Notes: a model not told the origin generated them from the sequence alone. A stretch of 64,000 nucleotides of DNA from Vibrio profundi (GCF_005281835.1 NZ_RZIS01000001.1:372001-436000), one strand, 5' to 3'. Shown: positions 18,893 through 28,864, counted from the first letter of the stretch. Made by a program: numbers and translations.

Positions 18893-18918
18893 AAAGGGCT
18901 CCTCAGGGAGCCCTTTTT
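18893..18918 (+). terminator. Terminator between zipA and ligA
   Basis: AAAGGGCTCC (18893-18902), loop TCAG, GGAGCCCTTT (18907-18916), then TT. A 10-bp perfect stem 33 bases after the zipA stop and 28 before the ligA ATG, so ligA expression may depend on readthrough or on a promoter close to its start. Confidence 0.85.
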
Positions 18919-18927
18919 GATGCTTAG

Positions 18928-20955
<2,028 letters not shown>

Positions 20956-20978
20956 GAAAGGATTCTTCTGTTTTATTT

Positions 20979-21004
20979 AAGCACCCAATAGGGTGCTTTT
21001 TTTT
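20979..21004 (+). terminator. Terminator of ligA
   Basis: AAGCACCC (20979-20986), loop AATA, GGGTGCTT (20991-20998), followed by six more T. Confidence 0.9.
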
Positions 21005-21402
21005 GTTTTAAAATGAAAATCATAGCGTTTATTTTTCACCGGGAATTAACTCATATAATAGCTAGGGTATTAGTTACGTGATCAAGTTCAATTATAAGAA
21101 ATCTATGTAATTTAGTTGAAATAAATGCGACTCACTTCAATGTGTTTTTTGTTTGATTTATATTTATGTGGTTGTTTTCAAGGGTTTTTTGTGTTTAATG
21201 GATCCTTGTTCTGTATATTGAGGATCTTGATCACTAACTTGATAAAAATTTGTACCTGCTCATATTTTTTTAGATGGAAATTAAGTTGCTGTTGATATTT
21301 TTTCTCGCAAAGTTAGTCTTAATTTCATGGATGCACGAGGTGTATGCAGCAAGAGAATCGAGAATTTAATTAACGAGTAAACAAGTTCTCAAACTAAGAA
21401 GA
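21005..21402 (+). promoter_or_regulatory. Long upstream region of the porin gene
   Basis: About 470 AT-rich bases separate the ligA terminator from the porin start, and I see no gene in them. A CRP-like site is at 21077-21092 (CGTGA, six bases, TCAAT; imperfect second half). T-rich tracts around 21142-21175 and 21260-21305 could suit ToxR or another AT-binding regulator. The size suggests heavy control of the porin. No individual site is certain. Confidence 0.35.
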
Positions 21403-21442
21403 ATATTTCTCGCTTCGGCGGCCAACTTAAGACGAGAAATAT
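21403..21442 (+). other. Hairpin in the porin mRNA leader
   Basis: ATATTTCTCG (21403-21412) and CGAGAAATAT (21433-21442) are perfect 10-bp arms around a 20-base loop rich in CGG/GGC. The structure ends 22 bases before the AGGAG ribosome site (21465-21469). An upstream CGAGAA at 21359-21364 can compete for TTCTCG at 21407-21412. It has no T tract and so is not a terminator. Confidence 0.6.
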
Positions 21443-21476
21443 AAAAACAGCTATATCCATTTTTAGGAGTTTTTCC

Positions 21477-22484
21477 ATGGAAAAAATGATCAAACGCACT
21501 CTAATCGGTGCAGCAGTGGCAGCAGCATCAACAGGTGCATTCGCTTCAGGCGCAGAATCTTCTCAAGTAGGTGTTATTTCTGACTTCAACGTTCAAGCTT
21601 ACGGTGTAGCAGCAATTTCAGCATTCTATCAAGAAGATGGTACGGGTTACGATTACGAGAATGAATCTCGAATTGGTTTCCGCGCTAGCAAAGATATGTT
21701 TGATAACGTAAATGTTTTCATGCAGATTGAATCTGGTTATGTAGGTGAAGATGGTACTGGTTCTACTTTAGGTGCACGTGACACTTTCCTTGGTCTTCAA
21801 GGTGATTGGGGTAAAGTTCGTTTCGGTCGTATGCTTACTCCTCTATACGAAATTGTCGATTGGCCATACTCTAACCCAGGTCTAGGTCGTGTATTTGACT
21901 GGGGTGGTGATGTTAAAGCGCACTACGATCGTAAAGGTGATATCGCTCGTTACGATTCTCCAGCATTTGGTGGCTTCACATACAGTGTTTCAATCGGGCG
22001 TGGCGACAAAGGTGTGGATGATTCAAACCATGTTGGCGCAGCGGCACACTACAACTTCTCTGATGTAGTAACTGTACACGGTGGTTATGAAAATAACTCG
22101 AGATATGATGGCGGGACCGTTGACACTACAGCTTATGTTGTTGGTTTTGAATTACCACTACCAGCAGGTTTCGGCCTAGCAGGTGCATATAAATACAATG
22201 ATGGTGAAGCAAAAACTGTTGCTGGCGCAAGTGCAGAGCAGGGGCAGTTCTCTCTTATTGGTCAATACTGGTCTGGCCCATGGGGCTTCAAATTGGGCTA
22301 CGCGGCTAACCAAGACTCTGAAATTGAAGGCGTTAAGCAAGACGATGCTGATGAAGTGCTTTCAGGTCAGCTAATGTATGTACATAATGGCTTCGTACCT
22401 TACGTACGTGTTGGTCAACATGATGCATACAATGCAGCAGATAAGACTATGTTTGTACGTGTAGGTCTAGAATACGGTTTCTAA
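21477..22484 (+). CDS. Gram-negative general porin (outer membrane beta-barrel)
   Basis: 335 residues with a signal peptide (KRTLIGAAVAAASTGAFAS, cleavage near residue 24). The barrel is typical of trimeric porins: NESRIGFRASKDMFDNVNVF, the constriction-loop region FGRMLTPLYEIVDW, and a C-terminal strand ending in Phe (VRVGLEYGF), the outer membrane insertion signal. Start: ATG 21477 with AGGAG seven bases upstream; ATG 21486 is possible. In V. cholerae the porin beside ligA (VC0972, from memory) is discussed as a chitoporin, so uptake of chitin oligosaccharides is plausible here but not shown. A terminator and a lipoprotein gene follow. Confidence 0.9.
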   Translation: MEKMIKRTLIGAAVAAASTGAFASGAESSQVGVISDFNVQAYGVAAISAFYQEDGTGYDYENESRIGFRASKDMFDNVNVFMQIESGYVGEDGTGSTLGARDTFLGLQGDWGKVRFGRMLTPLYEIVDWPYSNPGLGRVFDWGGDVKAHYDRKGDIARYDSPAFGGFTYSVSIGRGDKGVDDSNHVGAAAHYNFSDVVTVHGGYENNSRYDGGTVDTTAYVVGFELPLPAGFGLAGAYKYNDGEAKTVAGASAEQGQFSLIGQYWSGPWGFKLGYAANQDSEIEGVKQDDADEVLSGQLMYVHNGFVPYVRVGQHDAYNAADKTMFVRVGLEYGF

Positions 22485-22514
22485 GCCTAGTACGATAGTA
22501 AACTGCCTTCATAG

Positions 22515-22543
22515 AAACGCTGGCATGCTTTGCCAGCGTTTTT
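22515..22543 (+). terminator. Terminator of the porin gene
   Basis: AAACGCTGGCA (22515-22525), loop TGCTT, TGCCAGCGTTT (22531-22541), then TT. Confidence 0.9.
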
Positions 22544-22570
22544 CCGTTTAATATAGATAAGGAAGTTAAT

Positions 22571-23380
22571 ATGTATAAAATCGCGATGTTATTTTCTTCA
22601 GTGCTTGTTGCATCAGGCTGTACTACTTTAGATTCTTCTAGCCAGTTTGATGATGTAGCAAAGAGTGTTAAGGAGCGCAGCTCATATGTACAAATTGAAG
22701 CTAAGTCTTATGCTCCGGAAGCAAAAGCTAGAGTCGGCCAAGATCTAGTTAAATCTTCTTTATCTTTTGTGGGTATTTACCCGAAATCAGAAAAAACAGT
22801 TGCTTCTTCTTATATAACAATGGATGCAACATTCTTTAAAAACTACGGAAAATTTGAATCAATTAGTTATAACGGGCAAGAGATCAAACTTGATACTTAC
22901 CGTCCATTGGCTGAGAGTTGTACTGAGCACTGCACAATCACCCAGTCCTTCAAGTTTCCATTTAGTAATGCTCAGGTTGAACAATTATCAGAAAATCAGG
23001 CTGTTTTCGTCTTAACCTCAGATACTAAACGTCAGCAAATTGAATTTGGCGTACCAAAGGCTTATTTTGATGCAGTGAAACATGAAGCGACTCCATTACT
23101 TGGTTCTGGCGAGCTAAAAACGGCAAGTACGGTTGTGGTTGCTGAGCCTCAACAACCAGTGGATCGCTCTCAAGCGCAAGACATGGTGAGCTATTGGTTT
23201 GAACAGTCTTCTGAAAAAGAGAAGGCTTCGATTACAGATTGGGCATTCCAAAATAGAAAGAACCCGTCTCCTCAATCACTTACGGGATCTAAAGAAATAG
23301 AAATGGTTTCTTACTGGTTTGAAAAATTAGACAGTAAAGAGAAGTCAGAAACCATTATATGGTTACTTGAGCAAGAGTAA
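22571..23380 (+). CDS. Lipoprotein with two C-terminal MVSYWFE repeats
   Basis: 269 residues. The lipobox VASGC gives lipidation Cys17. A soluble domain (about 30-180) contains a close Cys pair, C117 and C121, likely a disulfide. The C-terminus carries the same motif twice, DMVSYWFEQSSEKEK (204-218) and EMVSYWFEKLDSKEK (244-258), with an exact 40-residue period, each followed by an I-x-x-W segment. The motif resembles the C-terminal helix I remember from DUF2057 (YccT-like) proteins, which normally carry it once; I do not claim membership. It lies 87 bases after the porin beyond a terminator, so any link is positional. Confidence 0.75.
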   Translation: MYKIAMLFSSVLVASGCTTLDSSSQFDDVAKSVKERSSYVQIEAKSYAPEAKARVGQDLVKSSLSFVGIYPKSEKTVASSYITMDATFFKNYGKFESISYNGQEIKLDTYRPLAESCTEHCTITQSFKFPFSNAQVEQLSENQAVFVLTSDTKRQQIEFGVPKAYFDAVKHEATPLLGSGELKTASTVVVAEPQQPVDRSQAQDMVSYWFEQSSEKEKASITDWAFQNRKNPSPQSLTGSKEIEMVSYWFEKLDSKEKSETIIWLLEQE

Positions 23381-23402
23381 TCTTTAAAGCGTTATATTTT
23401 CT

Positions 23403-23437
23403 AGCCGCAGTGTTGTATAACAACACTGCGGCTTTTT
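23403..23437 (+). terminator. Terminator after the repeat lipoprotein gene
   Basis: A 14-bp perfect stem, AGCCGCAGTGTTGT (23403-23416) with ACAACACTGCGGCT (23420-23433), loop ATA, then TTTT. It ends 20 bases before the cueR start codon, so the cueR promoter must overlap it or lie upstream of it. Confidence 0.92.
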
Positions 23438-23456
23438 GCACTTTTGAGGGAAACAC

Positions 23457-23849
23457 GTGAATATTGGCGAAGTAGCAAAAGAGACAGGTATTACTGCTAA
23501 GTCCATTCGACTCTATGAAGATAAGGGGATTATTAGCCCACCCCTGCGACTCGGAAATGGGTATAGAGACTATTCCGCACATCATATAGAACAACTTCAT
23601 TTTATTGCGCGTGCGAAGAGCGTTGGTTTTACTTTAGAAGAGTGCAAATCTCTAGTCCAGCTTGCAGAAAATCCTCAGCGAGCAAGTGCTGATGTGAAAA
23701 GTAAGGCAAAGTTAAAATTGGCTGAAATAGAAATCAAGCTTTTGGAGTTAGAACAGATGAAGAGCCAATTGGAGAGTTGGGTAAGAGACTGCCCCGGAGA
23801 TGAAAACAATAATTGTCCAATCATCGAACAGCTATCAGGCCGCAGTTAG
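23457..23849 (+). CDS. cueR: Cu(I)-responsive MerR-family regulator CueR
   Basis: 130 residues: an N-terminal winged helix (MNIGEVAKETGITAKSIRLY), a dimerisation helix (about 80-108), and the CueR metal loop C112-x7-C120 in DCPGDENNNCP. Ser77 (RASADVK) is the residue that, in E. coli CueR, restricts sensing to monovalent metal; sensors of divalent metals have Cys there. CueR activates copper export genes such as copA, none of which is next to it here. It starts at GTG 23457 with GAGGG upstream. The neighbours cueR-nfeD-qmcA are in the same order as in E. coli. Confidence 0.95.
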   Translation: MNIGEVAKETGITAKSIRLYEDKGIISPPLRLGNGYRDYSAHHIEQLHFIARAKSVGFTLEECKSLVQLAENPQRASADVKSKAKLKLAEIEIKLLELEQMKSQLESWVRDCPGDENNNCPIIEQLSGRS

Positions 23850-23877
23850 TAAAGGCTACGACCTGACAGCGATATTG

Positions 23878-24057
23878 CTAAAGTACATCCCCGTTGGAGT
23901 GTTTACAAATAAGCAGCGGCATTTGTTCTACCACTCCATTATAAGAGCACGTCACAATTGGCCCCATATTTCCGTTTCCTTCAGATTGAGTTTGGGCTGA
24001 CACGCTGCCAATGAATAAACCTAAAATACATGTAATCGCTAAAGTAAGATTTCTCAT
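23878..24057 (-). CDS. Small exported protein of unknown function
   Basis: 59 residues with an obvious signal peptide (MRNLTLAITCILGLFIGSVSAQT, cleavage after SVSA near residue 21) leaving a mature peptide of about 38 residues with two Cys (VTCSYN and LLICKHS) that could form a disulfide. The ATG at 24057 has GAGGA just upstream; the reading frame extends further 5' but only from this ATG does it give a signal peptide. It is convergent with cueR and ends 28 bases from it. I do not know the family. A copper-related role is a guess from position only. Confidence 0.65.
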   Translation of the reverse strand: MRNLTLAITCILGLFIGSVSAQTQSEGNGNMGPIVTCSYNGVVEQMPLLICKHSNGDVL

Positions 24058-24320
24058 AATATCCTCACTCGATAATTTCAAATGATCTTTATATCTCGAC
24101 AGTATCAGTATGGACAAAAAATAGGCATCATCAACTTTTTGTATAATAAATCAAATTTTCTAATAAACATTAAGTTCATATTGTGGATACGAATGGTGAG
24201 CTAAGTCTTTGAATTGATCTAAAGTGAGAGTGAGTTATGGAAATCTAAGAATGTTTAATGGGTTGGATCACTCTTATTTTGGCAGCTAAATTTTCACCAA
24301 ATATTTATGGCGGGTTATTA

Positions 24321-24353
24321 ACTAGCTGAATTAAATGGTTAAATTCAGCTAGT
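24321..24353. repeat. Inverted repeat downstream of nfeD
   Basis: ACTAGCTGAATT (24321-24332) and AATTCAGCTAGT (24342-24353), 12-bp perfect arms with a 9-base loop, 20 bases after the nfeD stop on the minus strand. It is probably the nfeD transcript end although no long T run follows. The rest of the 24058-24373 gap is AT-rich; I see nothing else in it. Confidence 0.55.
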
Positions 24354-24373
24354 AATGAAAGGAAGATTGATTA

Positions 24374-24826
24374 TTAAGTGTTAGGTTCGATAAATAGTAC
24401 AATCCCGTCCACTTTTACTATTTTCACTTCAGTTCCGGACTCCAGTTGTGTGGCACTTCGCGCTGACCAAGTGGTGTCACCAAGCTTAATTCGACAATGT
24501 CCCGGACCGACACTTTCGGTTAAGAATAGCGTTTGACCAACTAATTGTTTTTGGCGTTGGTTGAGCTCTCGGGAGTCGTCAGACTGAGAGTCGGAAGCAA
24601 GCTGTCTTCTCCACCATAGCCATGTAGTGATGAGTGAAAAACTGCCGAAAGATATCCACTGCATTTGCCATCCGATAGGGACAATCGATAGTACGATTCC
24701 GACCAATATCGCTGAAATCCCTAGCCATAAAAAATAGCCAGCGGTTCCTAGTAACTCAGTTGCCAGAAGTAGTAAGCCAAAAGCGAACCAATGCCAAATG
24801 TTCACTTGTTCGAGAAGTTCAACCAT
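24374..24826 (-). CDS. NfeD-family short membrane protein (YbbJ-like)
   Basis: 150 residues with an N-terminal membrane region of three helices (about 8-75: WHWFAFGLLLLATELLGTAG, YFLWLGISAILVGIVLSIV, WISFGSFSLITTWLW) and a C-terminal OB-fold domain (about 90-150) with GQTLFLTESVGPGHCRIKLGDTTW. This is the short NfeD type without the protease domain. It starts two bases after the qmcA stop, so the two are translationally coupled. In the family these pairs form membrane-associated complexes linked to membrane integrity; the exact role is unclear. Confidence 0.9.
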   Translation of the reverse strand: MVELLEQVNIWHWFAFGLLLLATELLGTAGYFLWLGISAILVGIVLSIVPIGWQMQWISFGSFSLITTWLWWRRQLASDSQSDDSRELNQRQKQLVGQTLFLTESVGPGHCRIKLGDTTWSARSATQLESGTEVKIVKVDGIVLFIEPNT

Positions 24827-24828
24827 AG

Positions 24829-25758
24829 TTAGTCCTTGTTGTTTGAACTTTTAGAAGTATTAAACATTTCAGCAACACCTGCAATGGAGCCCATTAGGCC
24901 AGTTGCTTCTAAAGGAAGCATGATGACTTTACCGTTATCGGCTTGGCCAATAGATTTCAGAGCGTCGGTATAGCCCTGAGCGATGAAGTAGTTAACAGCC
25001 TGCATGTCACCTTGAGCGATCGCTGTTGATACCATTTCAGTTGCTTTCGCTTCTGCTTCCGCAGCCCGTTCACGAGCTTCAGCTTGTAAAATTGCGGCCT
25101 GTTTTTCACCTTCAGCTTTTAGTATCTCGGATTGTTTATGGCCTTCGGCTTTTAGTATTTCAGCCTGTCTTACCCCTTCAGCTTCGAGTATGTCAGCACG
25201 CTTATTACGTTCAGCTTTCATTTGAGCATTCATGGCTGCGGTGAGATCAGCGGGCGGCTGAACGTCTTTTATTTCGATACGTGTAACTTTCACACCCCAT
25301 GGGTTGGTTGCTTCATCCACGATTGTCAGCAGCTTGGTATTGATCATATCGCGCTGGCTAAGCATTTCGTCCAGTTCCATTGAGCCAAGTACAGTACGTA
25401 TGTTAGTGAGTGTAAGATTACGAATCGCATGTTCTAGGTCATTAACTTCGTACGCTGCTTTCGGAGCATCGATGACTTGTACAAAACACACTGCATCGAT
25501 CACCACGTTAGCATTATCTTTTGAGATAACTTCTTGGGCCGGTATATCTAATACTCGCTCCATCATACTGATTTTTTGCCCAATCCCATCGATAAACGGA
25601 ATGATCAGATTGAGTCCTGGTTTTAACGTGAGCGTGTAGCGACCAAAACGTTCTACCGTCCAGTTATGGCCTTGAGGGACCGTTTTAACACCAGCAAAAA
25701 TAAAAATAACAGCGACGAGAATAAACCCGCCAATTGTAATAAGTACATCAATAGCCAT
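24829..25758 (-). CDS. qmcA: SPFH/stomatin-like membrane protein QmcA
   Basis: 309 residues: one N-terminal transmembrane helix ([20 protein letters not shown], about 4-23), an SPFH/band-7 domain (about 24-190; [40 protein letters not shown]), and a coiled-coil tail with near-repeats of [11 protein letters not shown] / [11 protein letters not shown] / [11 protein letters not shown] (about 200-235) rich in Ala and Glu. SPFH proteins make membrane microdomain cages and in E. coli QmcA interacts with FtsH. It forms an operon with nfeD, a widely conserved pair. Confidence 0.92.
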   Translation of the reverse strand: MAIDVLITIGGFILVAVIFIFAGVKTVPQGHNWTVERFGRYTLTLKPGLNLIIPFIDGIGQKISMMERVLDIPAQEVISKDNANVVIDAVCFVQVIDAPKAAYEVNDLEHAIRNLTLTNIRTVLGSMELDEMLSQRDMINTKLLTIVDEATNPWGVKVTRIEIKDVQPPADLTAAMNAQMKAERNKRADILEAEGVRQAEILKAEGHKQSEILKAEGEKQAAILQAEARERAAEAEAKATEMVSTAIAQGDMQAVNYFIAQGYTDALKSIGQADNGKVIMLPLEATGLMGSIAGVAEMFNTSKSSNNKD

Positions 25759-25873
25759 AGAACATCCTTACAGTGGGAAGTGATTGATATGTAATTGATT
25801 TTATACTGGCTTATTTGATGTTAATCGGCAAGTTTATAAATGAGATATGTGTTTCGTAATTTGAGTTGGGGAC

Positions 25874-25897
25874 AAAAAAGGCCGAACATTCGGCCTT
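25874..25897 (-). terminator. Terminator of cnoX
   Basis: AAGGCCGAA (25878-25886), loop CA, TTCGGCCTT (25889-25897), with a run of six T on the minus strand (25879-25874). It lies 13 bases past the cnoX stop. Confidence 0.9.
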
Positions 25898-25910
25898 AAG
25901 TGATGGTGAG

Positions 25911-26765
25911 TTAGTAAAGCAGAGAATACAGTTGGCGTCGGTATTTTGCTGCCACTGGGTTACCTTGGCCTAGAGCACTTAAAATATCCATAAAGGACTT
26001 TTTAAGTTCTCCATCGAGTGCGTTTAAGTCTTTAGAGACAAATGACCACAGTAACTCTAGAGCTTCTTCAGAACGGTTAACTTGGTGATATTGAAGACCT
26101 AAATCTGCGGCAATCTGTACATCGCTAGGTGCGTTTTTAAATGCTGCCTCTAACGCTTGAATTTCCGGGCTATCGGCTGCTTGTTTATGCAGTTCCAATT
26201 TGGCTATTAACGTTTTGTAGTAATTATCTTGGTATTCTAGAGGAATTGTTTGTAACTGATTTTCGGCAAGCTCAAATTGTTGAGTCTCAAGTAAACACTC
26301 GGCAATTGCGAGTTTTACTTCGCCTTTTGACGTTAGTACTTCAGGAAGTTGTTGCATTGCGGTTAGCGCTTGTAAGTGCTCGCTAGCTTGCATTTGCTCT
26401 AGCGCCTTTTGCAGTGCAAGTTCATCTTGGCTAGGCAGGTGTTTTCCGAGCATTTCGGTGATTGCATCGATGGTTTGTGGTCCACCAAGGCCATCAACAG
26501 GCTGACCGTTTACAAACAGTGCTATCGTCGGTAATGCCTGAACACCGAACTGGCTGGCGATGGCTTGTTCTTGCTCGCAGTTTAATAGCGCTAGTGTAAA
26601 CGTTCCATTATATTGCTGCGCTAAGTTTTGTAGCTCAGGAATTACTTGAGCACTTTCTTGGCTCATGGGTGCCCAGAAATGAATAAGAACGGGTGTTTGC
26701 ATCGAGCCTTCTAAGACTTGACGGAAATTTTGTTCTGTTAGCTCAACAATGTATGGGGACTGCAT
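25911..26765 (-). CDS. cnoX: Chaperedoxin CnoX (YbbN), thioredoxin domain plus TPR
   Basis: 284 residues (E. coli 284): an N-terminal thioredoxin fold (1-110) and a C-terminal TPR region (115-284). The usual CxxC position reads S35-Q-E-S38 in WAPMSQESA, so it has no redox pair; C63 (LLNCEQEQ) is kept and cis-Pro is present (VQALPTI). E. coli CnoX has SQHC with Cys38, so this protein has lost that Cys. CnoX holds chlorinated or oxidised proteins and hands them to GroEL or DnaK. It sits near qmcA-nfeD and the YbbO-like gene, as in E. coli. Confidence 0.92.
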   Translation of the reverse strand: MQSPYIVELTEQNFRQVLEGSMQTPVLIHFWAPMSQESAQVIPELQNLAQQYNGTFTLALLNCEQEQAIASQFGVQALPTIALFVNGQPVDGLGGPQTIDAITEMLGKHLPSQDELALQKALEQMQASEHLQALTAMQQLPEVLTSKGEVKLAIAECLLETQQFELAENQLQTIPLEYQDNYYKTLIAKLELHKQAADSPEIQALEAAFKNAPSDVQIAADLGLQYHQVNRSEEALELLWSFVSKDLNALDGELKKSFMDILSALGQGNPVAAKYRRQLYSLLY

Positions 26766-26839
26766 TGAAATTCCTTTCTAATTCATTGGATATAGAAGAA
26801 ATATGGGGGGATTAGGCTATAACTTCAAGCCCTATAAAC

Positions 26840-26872
26840 AAAAACGCTATGAATCAAAAGATGCATAGCGTT
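26840..26872 (-). terminator. Terminator on the minus strand upstream of cnoX
   Basis: AACGCTATG (26843-26851) pairs with CATAGCGTT (26864-26872). ATC/GAT extends the stem after one mismatch around an AAAA loop, and the minus strand continues with TTTTTGTTT. It lies about 204 bases after the stop of the SDR gene. A smaller hairpin AGAGCA/TGCTCT at 27009-27027 lies in between. In the 26766-27075 gap I see no convincing gene. Confidence 0.75.
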
Positions 26873-27075
26873 GTATTTCGTGGTTTGGTTTACAGTCACT
26901 GGAGGAATTCAAAACAGTAGAAACAAAGTTAATACAACACCCACACTGACCCAATTTATTCGATTTAATGTCAATTATCTCACCTTTAGGGCTCAAATTA
27001 TTCGAAAGAGCAGTATCTATGCTCTGAATAATGACATCTTAATGTTACGAATAAATTACATTGTTGCAGAAAATT

Positions 27076-27903
27076 TTATGCCGCTTTTCGCAATATTGAA
27101 TCTAATATTCTACCCGGTAGTAATCTTTTCAATACAGCAAATACTTTGGTTGGCGTGGTTACTCGATAGCGCAACTTAGGCTTAGGCGCTGTCAGTGCGT
27201 GAACGAGTGGGCTAATGCAACTTTCAGGGGGGAGGACGAAGCTATTATTCGACGAGTCTTTGCCAAGGCGTTGCATTTGCAGCTCATATTGTTCTTTATG
27301 CGGGCTATTAGTGACATTTATCCATTTTTGGAAAGCGGTCAAGGCGTTCGCTCGAAACTGAGTCTCTATTGGACCTGGCTCGATCAGTGAGATGTGAATG
27401 TTGGTATTGTGGAGCTCTAGTCGGATTGTGTCTGTCCACCCTTCCAGCGCAAATTTAGATGCGTTGTATGCGCCTCGATATTTCATCGCAGCAAAGCCAA
27501 GTACTGAGCTGTTTTGTATGATCCTACCTTCGCCTTGAGCACGAAAGTGCGGCATGACTTGACGAATTAATTGGTGCCATCCAAAAAAATTACTTTCAAA
27601 TTGTTCTCTCAGTGCGTCGGTTGGTAGATCTTCCAGCGCTCCTGGTTGCCCGTATGCACCGTTATTGAATACCGCTGACAATTTCCCTCCAGCAAGTTGA
27701 ATGGCTTTTTCAACCCCATTATTGATGCTATCTGTGTCGGTGAGGTCAAGGTGAATGCAGGTTAACCCTTCAGACTCTAAACGCTTCACGTCATCTTGGG
27801 AACGGCAAGATGCAATGACTTTGAAACCTTGTTTATTAAGCGCATGAGCGCACGTGTAACCGATGCCTGTGGAACAACCAGTAATAAGAATGGACTGTGT
27901 CAT
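27076..27903 (-). CDS. Short-chain dehydrogenase/reductase (YbbO-like)
   Basis: 275 residues of the classical SDR fold. The cofactor motif ITGCSTGIGY (7-16) and NNGAYG are followed by catalytic Ser (NSSVLGF) and Tyr-x3-Lys (YNASK), with EPGPIETQF downstream. The residues after the second strand (ASCRSQDD, with Arg) suggest NADP(H). By position between cnoX and yfcH, and in sequence style, it is the YbbO homologue; E. coli YbbO reduces aldehydes in vitro, but the natural substrate here is unknown. The C-terminus is basic and hydrophobic (LKRLLPGRILDSILRKAA), perhaps membrane-binding. Confidence 0.85.
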   Translation of the reverse strand: MTQSILITGCSTGIGYTCAHALNKQGFKVIASCRSQDDVKRLESEGLTCIHLDLTDTDSINNGVEKAIQLAGGKLSAVFNNGAYGQPGALEDLPTDALREQFESNFFGWHQLIRQVMPHFRAQGEGRIIQNSSVLGFAAMKYRGAYNASKFALEGWTDTIRLELHNTNIHISLIEPGPIETQFRANALTAFQKWINVTNSPHKEQYELQMQRLGKDSSNNSFVLPPESCISPLVHALTAPKPKLRYRVTTPTKVFAVLKRLLPGRILDSILRKAA

Positions 27904-27949
27904 ATGAGAATTACAATTAAAATTCAGAGGGTGCTACTAGGTTAATCAA

Positions 27950-28864
27950 TTAGTTCTTGTGTTGTAAGAGGTTTTTTAACGCAGGTTCGATTCGGGAATA
28001 ACTAAAGATGAACCCAAGCTCGGTCAGCTTTTTGGGTTTAGAACGAATGCTATCGAAAATTAAGCAAGAGGCTTCACCCATTAGTAGCTTAATCATCCAT
28101 TTTGGAGTAAATAATAAATGAGGACGACGAAGTGCCTTCGCCAGTGATTTGCTGAATAGTTTGTTCGGTACGGGATGAGGGGCACACAGATTAAACTCTC
28201 CATGAGCGTGAGGTGTTTTTAGTAAGTAGGAAATCGCCCTAACCATGTCAAGTATGTGTATCCAAGGCATATATTGCTTCCCTGAACCTATTGGGCCGCC
28301 TAAGCCTAGCTTATAGGGGAGTAACATTTTTTGCATCGCACCACCATGGTTGCCAAGTACGATGCCGGTTCTTAATAAGATGACTCTAGTGCGATCTGAT
28401 TTGGCTCTATTGGCAATCTGTTCCCAATGAGAACACACTTGGTGTGGGAAGCTCATATGATAAACCTGAAGGCTTTCGTCAAATGGGTGTTCTTGCTGAT
28501 CGCCGTAATAGCCTACGGCTGAACCACTGATGAACACTTCAGGGGGAATAGTGCTGGCGTGGATAAGTGCCACGAGTTTTTCAGTAATTTTCCAGCGGCT
28601 GTGACAAATTTTCTCTTTTTGATGAGTCGACCAACGCTTGTCGGCAATAGGTTCGCCAGCAAGATTAATAACCGCATCAAAGTGATTTAGATCTTTTAGG
28701 TCATCGAGCGTTTGGATGTAGTTGATGTTGCCGTGATCAGCGTGCGCGAGTGTTTTTTTTGCTTTGCTAGGGGAACGAGTAAGTAAAGTTACATGCGATG
28801 TTTTGAATGTTTTGATTAGCTCTGAACCAATGAAACCAGTGCCACCTGTCAGTAATATCTTCAT
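27950..28864 (-). CDS. yfcH: TIGR01777-family epimerase-like protein YfcH
   Basis: 304 residues beginning MKILLTGGTGFIGSELIKTF, an NAD(P)-binding Rossmann start of the extended SDR family. AVINLAGEPIADKRWS, ISGSAVGYYGDQQEHPFDES and PWIHILDMVRAI are signatures of the YfcH/SulA-like TIGR01777 group, with a C-terminal DUF1731 segment (about 250-297). No substrate is established. It is upstream of the SDR gene on the same strand (46-base gap), so an operon is likely. Confidence 0.88.
   Translation of the reverse strand: MKILLTGGTGFIGSELIKTFKTSHVTLLTRSPSKAKKTLAHADHGNINYIQTLDDLKDLNHFDAVINLAGEPIADKRWSTHQKEKICHSRWKITEKLVALIHASTIPPEVFISGSAVGYYGDQQEHPFDESLQVYHMSFPHQVCSHWEQIANRAKSDRTRVILLRTGIVLGNHGGAMQKMLLPYKLGLGGPIGSGKQYMPWIHILDMVRAISYLLKTPHAHGEFNLCAPHPVPNKLFSKSLAKALRRPHLLFTPKWMIKLLMGEASCLIFDSIRSKPKKLTELGFIFSYSRIEPALKNLLQHKN

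Noticed and set aside
25026..25244. Repeated DNA in the qmcA coding region
   Set aside because: The near-repeats encode coiled-coil units (ILKAEG type), normal for SPFH proteins, and not a mobile or regulatory repeat.
26871..27179. A 102-codon plus-strand frame overlapping the end of the SDR gene
   Set aside because: It has no ribosome site, starts inside a terminator stem and overlaps about 100 bases of a well-supported gene on the other strand. The composition looks like translated AT-rich intergenic DNA.
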